Below, piece by piece: positions 7,949-11,176 of a DNA stretch of 11,176 nt; the first letter of the stretch is position 1, and every line of letters starts with the position of its first letter. Below the pieces are notes generated by a model. That model did not search any database. It was not told the origin of the DNA and saw nothing but the letters and a program-made list of their open reading frames with translations. Position numbers and translations under genes: made by a program. The stretch comes from Euperipatoides rowelli. Taxonomy: Eukaryota; Onychophora; Udeonychophora; Euonychophora; Peripatopsidae. The stretch lies in NCBI GenBank assembly GCA_003024985.2, contig PXIH01S0011365.1. One strand, 5' to 3'.

Positions 7949-8720
7949 AGTTACTGCTGTGCACACAACTTCACAAATACAAAATTGGCTAATAAAGTTG
8001 TGAAACATTCATATTATTATGGAAAAAACAAAAGTCATATAAATACATTTTTAGTAACTCATTGTAAAGTAATAAAGATAGAAAAAAAAAAGAAATATGA
8101 AAGCAGTAGAGTGTGAAAAATTTATTTAAAATATGCTATTACTTCTGATGTTCCAAGCAGGAAATGGATTAAAAATAAATTTGATTGAGTTTTGAATTAC
8201 TCTGACCTAAATTAGCTAAGCTAGTTCTCTTCCTAAAGCAAAATATGTTAAGAGTAAACCAAAATTTAACTACTTTTGAATTTTATAAATCTTCAATTAA
8301 ATGCTATACTTAATATTGCCTATATATATATTTTTTTTTACTTAGTACACTGAGTCAGGTTGGTTTCATCTGATTTTTGACCCTTAACACATTACACTGC
8401 AAATTTAGGCTTCAATATTTTATTACCCTCTTATGCATATTTTCCTTACTCAAAATATATGTAACGTATATAGTTTTAATAGTAAGAACTATAACCAATT
8501 CTAAATTTACTTTTTCATCATAAAATACATATCTATTTCTTTTTGTTTTTAAGAAAAATCTTAAATTTTTCTTTACCAAATTACTTTTTTTTTTATAATT
8601 GGAAATCATGTGGCCACAATATTACTTTTTAGACTAGTAGGCTACATAATCCATCACATTCACAGCTTTCAAATTAAATACCGTAACAATAATATTGTAA
8701 TTGAATGAACTTTAAAATAA

Positions 8721-8888
8721 CAAGTCAAGAGTAAACTGCATAAGAATGTTCCAATATTTTATTGTATTTAGGCCCAAATAAAAATCAGCCTATCGATTTC
8801 AACTCTTAAGTTGAAATCGATAGGCTGATTTTTATTTAAATATAATAAAAAATCGGAACATTCTTATATGCAGTTTATTTTTGAGTTG
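8721..8888. repeat. Long near-palindrome (~168 bp) with perfect 29-bp core
   Basis: The left arm 8721-8804 and right arm 8809-8888 are inverted copies around a 4-nt centre (CTTA, 8805-8808). The inner 29 bp (8776-8804 against 8809-8837) pair perfectly. Outside that, the left arm carries an unpaired AGGCCC (8770-8775). The outer parts (8721-8769 against 8838-8888) still match with scattered mismatches and a 2-nt indel: TAAACTGCAT, AAGAATGTTCC and TTATT blocks are shared. No target-site duplication is visible at its edges. It could be a foldback/MITE-type element or a local inverted duplication. As RNA it would fold into a long hairpin. Confidence 0.92.
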
Positions 8889-9037
8889 GCAGTAATTCAT
8901 CCATTTTATACTGCATTGTAAACCTGATTATTTTACAATCTATAGGCTATTGTAATTATAAATAGAAAAATCATCTGAAAGCCAGCCTTTTTTTACCGAA
9001 GCTAAATTCCTTTTTATTATTAAAATGCTAAAATTGA
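8889..9037. other. Non-coding spacer
   Basis: AT-rich with one TATAGGCTATT word near 8942 and no gene or repeat with defined ends. Confidence 0.5.
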
Positions 9038-9373
9038 CTGCCCAAAATTGCTTCAACTGTCAAACTTTTTACACTTAATTATTTGTCCAGATCTTTCAGA
9101 CTATTTTTCATTCCTTGTATTAATAACAATATTGGTTTTCCGAACCCTCTTCTTAAAGCAAAGATAAAGCTTAATCTTTCTGGCATATCTCCTTTTGTAC
9201 ATTATAACAAATTTAAGACTTTATGTGCTGTATCTTTCTCTGATCTTAAAATATACGATATAACAACATTTGATTATTTGCTTATATATTTTGTGGGTTT
9301 TTTTTTAATATTTTACACTAAAATTATAACTATAATTTTCTTTTTCTTCTTTTTGTACACTATTTATTCTTGA
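9038..9373 (+). CDS. Unrecognised open frame, 111 codons, no ATG start
   Basis: Open from just after a TGA at 9035-9037 to a TGA at 9371-9373, without an in-frame ATG, so at best it is an exon or a gene relic. Residues ~15-75 have a mixed, protein-like composition (FRLFFIPCINNNIGFPNP, LNLSGISPFVHYNKF, AVSFSDLKIYD). The last ~30 are hydrophobic and come from T-rich low-complexity DNA. The minus strand of 9095-9160 also reads in a protein-like way (ERLSFIFALRRGFGKPIL), so the coding strand is unclear. I recognise no family on either strand. A chance frame in T-rich DNA is the leading alternative. Confidence 0.2.
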   Translation: MPKIASTVKLFTLNYLSRSFRLFFIPCINNNIGFPNPLLKAKIKLNLSGISPFVHYNKFKTLCAVSFSDLKIYDITTFDYLLIYFVGFFLIFYTKIITIIFFFFFLYTIYS

Positions 9374-10353
9374 TTAATTATTCAAGGTGTAAATACCTGC
9401 TCTATTCGAAATATTTTTGTATGTTTTTATTATTTGGTATTCACATGATTAACTTTGTCATTTTTAGATTCATTTTTACTTTGTTTTTTCTTCTTTATGT
9501 CTTGTTTTCCAATGTTATTTGATACCTTTTACCACTGATACAAAACTGTAATTTATCAGTTTGACCATTGTTTTTGTCAATAAATAAATACACTAAGAAA
9601 CAAAACAAATTTTAAAATTAAAAGATCAATTATATAGATGTCCTGATATTATGTAGTCATCTTTCCCAAAAATTAGAGTGATATAGGCTACCGTAGTAAC
9701 AATTTAACAAGTTCTAAGAAAATTTTGCAAATTTTAAGTGATGGCAGGTGTTTAAAATTTATGATGAGTTAAATTAACTGAAGCATGGCTGTAAACAGGG
9801 CTGTGAGTTACTTACGATAGTTAAATAAACTTAAAACAAAAGCAATATTGAAAAATTCTAGTCTGCTAAAATGTGAACAAAGCTTTTAAGTTAGTTAAAG
9901 GTCAAATGTAATGGATTTTTAATTTTTTTTATTATTATTATTGATTATCAAAGATAATTACTAAAAAAAAAAAACCAATGGAAAAATTTAATTTTAAAAT
10001 TCATAAAAAAAAGTTATTTAAAGATAAAATTAGGAATATTCCTATCCTCAGTCTGACGTTACAAAACTCTCAAATTGTTTTGGGGTCTGACTCGAGATTA
10101 ATTGGTTGACGAAACTGTTTCTATAGTTTTTTTTTTTCATGATTTATCATGTAAATAGAGGTATGTTCCACTTGAAGTAAAAGTCATTTTGATTTTAAAA
10201 AACAAAAACAAATTGGACCATAATAGCACAAAGGATGAATTTGATTATGATTTTTTACAAGTATTTAAACAATTATGCCATAGGATTTCCAACCTTTAGC
10301 TGATGACAATAGCAAATATTCTATAATTTAGTAACTTATATAGCAAGCTCTAT
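9374..10353. other. Non-coding AT-rich DNA
   Basis: No open frame or element with two ends. It holds an isolated CAGGGCTGTGAG word at 9796 resembling a hAT terminus but without a partner in the window, an ATTATTATTATTGATTATCA run near 9930, a TAGGCTACCGTAG word near 9685, and a CTGACGTTAC word near 10058. Confidence 0.5.
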
Positions 10354-10443
10354 TTCGTCTCTGAACAATGACGTAACAAAATATCGCCCAGGCGTATATT
10401 CGTCTCTGAACAATGACATTGCAAAATATCTCCCCAAGTGTAG
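10354..10443 (+). repeat. Tandem duplication, 2 x 45 bp, with CRE-like site
   Basis: Copies at 10354-10398 and 10399-10443 share TTCGTCTCTGAACAATGAC exactly, then AAAATATC and a C-rich tail with substitutions. Copy 1 contains TGACGTAA, a CREB/ATF-like site; copy 2 has TGACATTG at the same place. Function is unproven. Confidence 0.85.
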
Positions 10444-11069
10444 GCTATACACTGTGCATTCAAATTGCGATGGTATAACATGTCTTTTGTTACACCAAAT
10501 GCCTTTTTATATAATTTTGTAAAATTGTTCTTTACATTTGTGAAGTTATTTTTTTTATACTATGATTTAACCTAAATATGTTTAATGACTTCTGACATGA
10601 TCTCCAAATGCCTATGTCAATTATGTAGATGGCAGTTTAGATTCTTCGTTTTCGCTGGTGTGAAACCTAGGATATTTGGCGGTTTTTCAAATTTGTCATC
10701 GTTGATTCTTAAACGGATGGTGACATATATTTCTGTTTAGGATATACATATTTCCATTTGCATAATTTGAGAATTTACCAGGTATTTATATTTCTCTTTT
10801 TCACTTTTTCTTTTATTTACTCGTTTTTCCGGACCCTTTGAGGATTCATAAGAATTGGCCTACTACAACATTTAGTATTCTGTGTCAATGTCTTCGTTAT
10901 TACGTAACGTTTAAATATGGCTTTCAAGTTAATATTTTGATGTTACTATTTAATAATCTGTATTGGAGTAAACATTTTATTTGGATCAAATTATCAAATA
11001 CTTTGGCTTTAATAACTTTTTTTTTTCATTTTATAAAATGGACCTCAAGCTTTCTTTTATATGCATACA
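10444..11069. other. Intergenic DNA, CpG somewhat more frequent, no gene recognised
   Basis: CpG dinucleotides are more frequent in 10350-10915 than elsewhere (for example TTCGTTTTCGCTGG near 10650 and TTACGTAACG near 10899). The plus frame at 10838-11101 uses TTG as its first codon and runs into the transposon end at 11070, so I do not call it a gene. Confidence 0.4.
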
Positions 11070-11176
11070 CAGGGGTCGATTTTAAGAAAATTTACTGGTA
11101 GTCCAACGGACTACTAGGTTACAGATTTTGGTAGCCCGTAAACATTTTCAGTAGTCCAGTAAAACCTGTTGCACAT
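11070..11176 (+). mobile_element. hAT-like element, one end only (runs off the window)
   Basis: Begins CAGGGGTCGATTTTAAG. It shares CAGGG and TCGA with the terminus at 2668 and has the general form of hAT ends. GTAGTCC-type words form a subterminal array: GTAGTCC at 11098-11104, inverted GGACTAC at 11108-11114, GTAGCCC at 11141-11147, and GTAGTCC at 11151-11157. TTTACTGG (11091-11098) is inverted as CCAGTAAA near 11156. The preceding octamer TGCATACA (11062-11069) would be the target-site duplication, but its partner and the other terminus lie outside the window. Confidence 0.6.

Larger units (their letters stand above)
6314..8720. other. Non-coding AT-rich DNA with degenerate repeats
   Basis: No supported gene. 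Open frames at 6855-7061 (minus) and 6882-7076 (plus) overlap each other across A-rich runs and GAACC repeats, and the minus frame at 8412-8609 is low in complexity. The region holds a GT run near 6603-6612, an A18 run at 7574-7591, GAACC/GGTTC-rich repeats near 6320-6420 and 6900-7022, and two copies of ATACTGTATATCCTAC. Confidence 0.55.

Noticed and set aside
9796-9812. CAGGGCTGTGAG resembling a hAT terminus.
   Set aside because: No inverted partner within the window and no duplicated octamer, so it may be chance or a solitary remnant.
10838-11101. An 87-codon plus-strand open frame.
   Set aside because: It starts at TTG, has AT-driven composition and runs across the transposon boundary at 11070.
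1-11176. CRISPR array, bacterial operon, phage or defence system.
   Set aside because: No regularly spaced repeats with unique spacers, no Shine-Dalgarno-led gene clusters, and the recognisable elements (hAT, LINE) are eukaryotic.

Overview
The window is AT-rich, repeat-laden eukaryotic DNA, most likely from an animal genome. It shows no bacterial-style gene packing, no complete gene of recognisable family and no RNA gene. What can be recognised are decayed transposable elements. The species cannot be named from this sequence. The few G+C-bearing stretches are dominated by short words of the TAGGCTA, TACCGGTA and TACGGTA type, which is a compositional oddity in its own right.

Layout. Positions 1-2659 are non-coding: a pair of ~100-bp direct repeats near the left edge, homopolymer runs, and no supported gene. 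Positions 2668-6141 form one hAT-type DNA transposon of 3474 bp. It has terminal inverted repeats CAGGGCTC(G/T)ACAAAT (14 of 15 matching) and is flanked by a perfect 8-bp target-site duplication, GTACCAGG. Two other elements lie inside it. One is a 578-bp non-autonomous hAT element (2875-3452) with its own TAGRGTTRRG termini and its own 8-bp duplication. The other is a minus-strand, frameshifted fragment of a non-LTR retrotransposon reverse transcriptase (about 3850-5066). No transposase remnant was recognised, so the outer element looks non-autonomous or deeply eroded.

A short minus-strand open frame with a protein-like C-terminus (6155-6313) ends only 13 bp from the right-hand end of the hAT element. 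It could be a last exon, in which case the transposon would sit in the 3' untranslated region just after the stop codon. This is a weak but testable reading.

Positions 6314-11069 are again mostly non-coding. They contain degenerate GAACC-rich repeats, a repeated ATACTGTATATCCTAC word, a striking ~168-bp near-palindrome (8721-8888) with a perfect 29-bp core, one unrecognised plus-strand open frame (9038-9373), and a 45-bp tandem duplication carrying CRE-like sequences (10354-10443). The window ends inside another hAT-like element, whose terminus CAGGGGTCGA starts at 11070.

There is no sign of a functional multi-gene system. The interest lies in the nested hAT structure with its target-site evidence, the quasi-palindrome, and the word bias.
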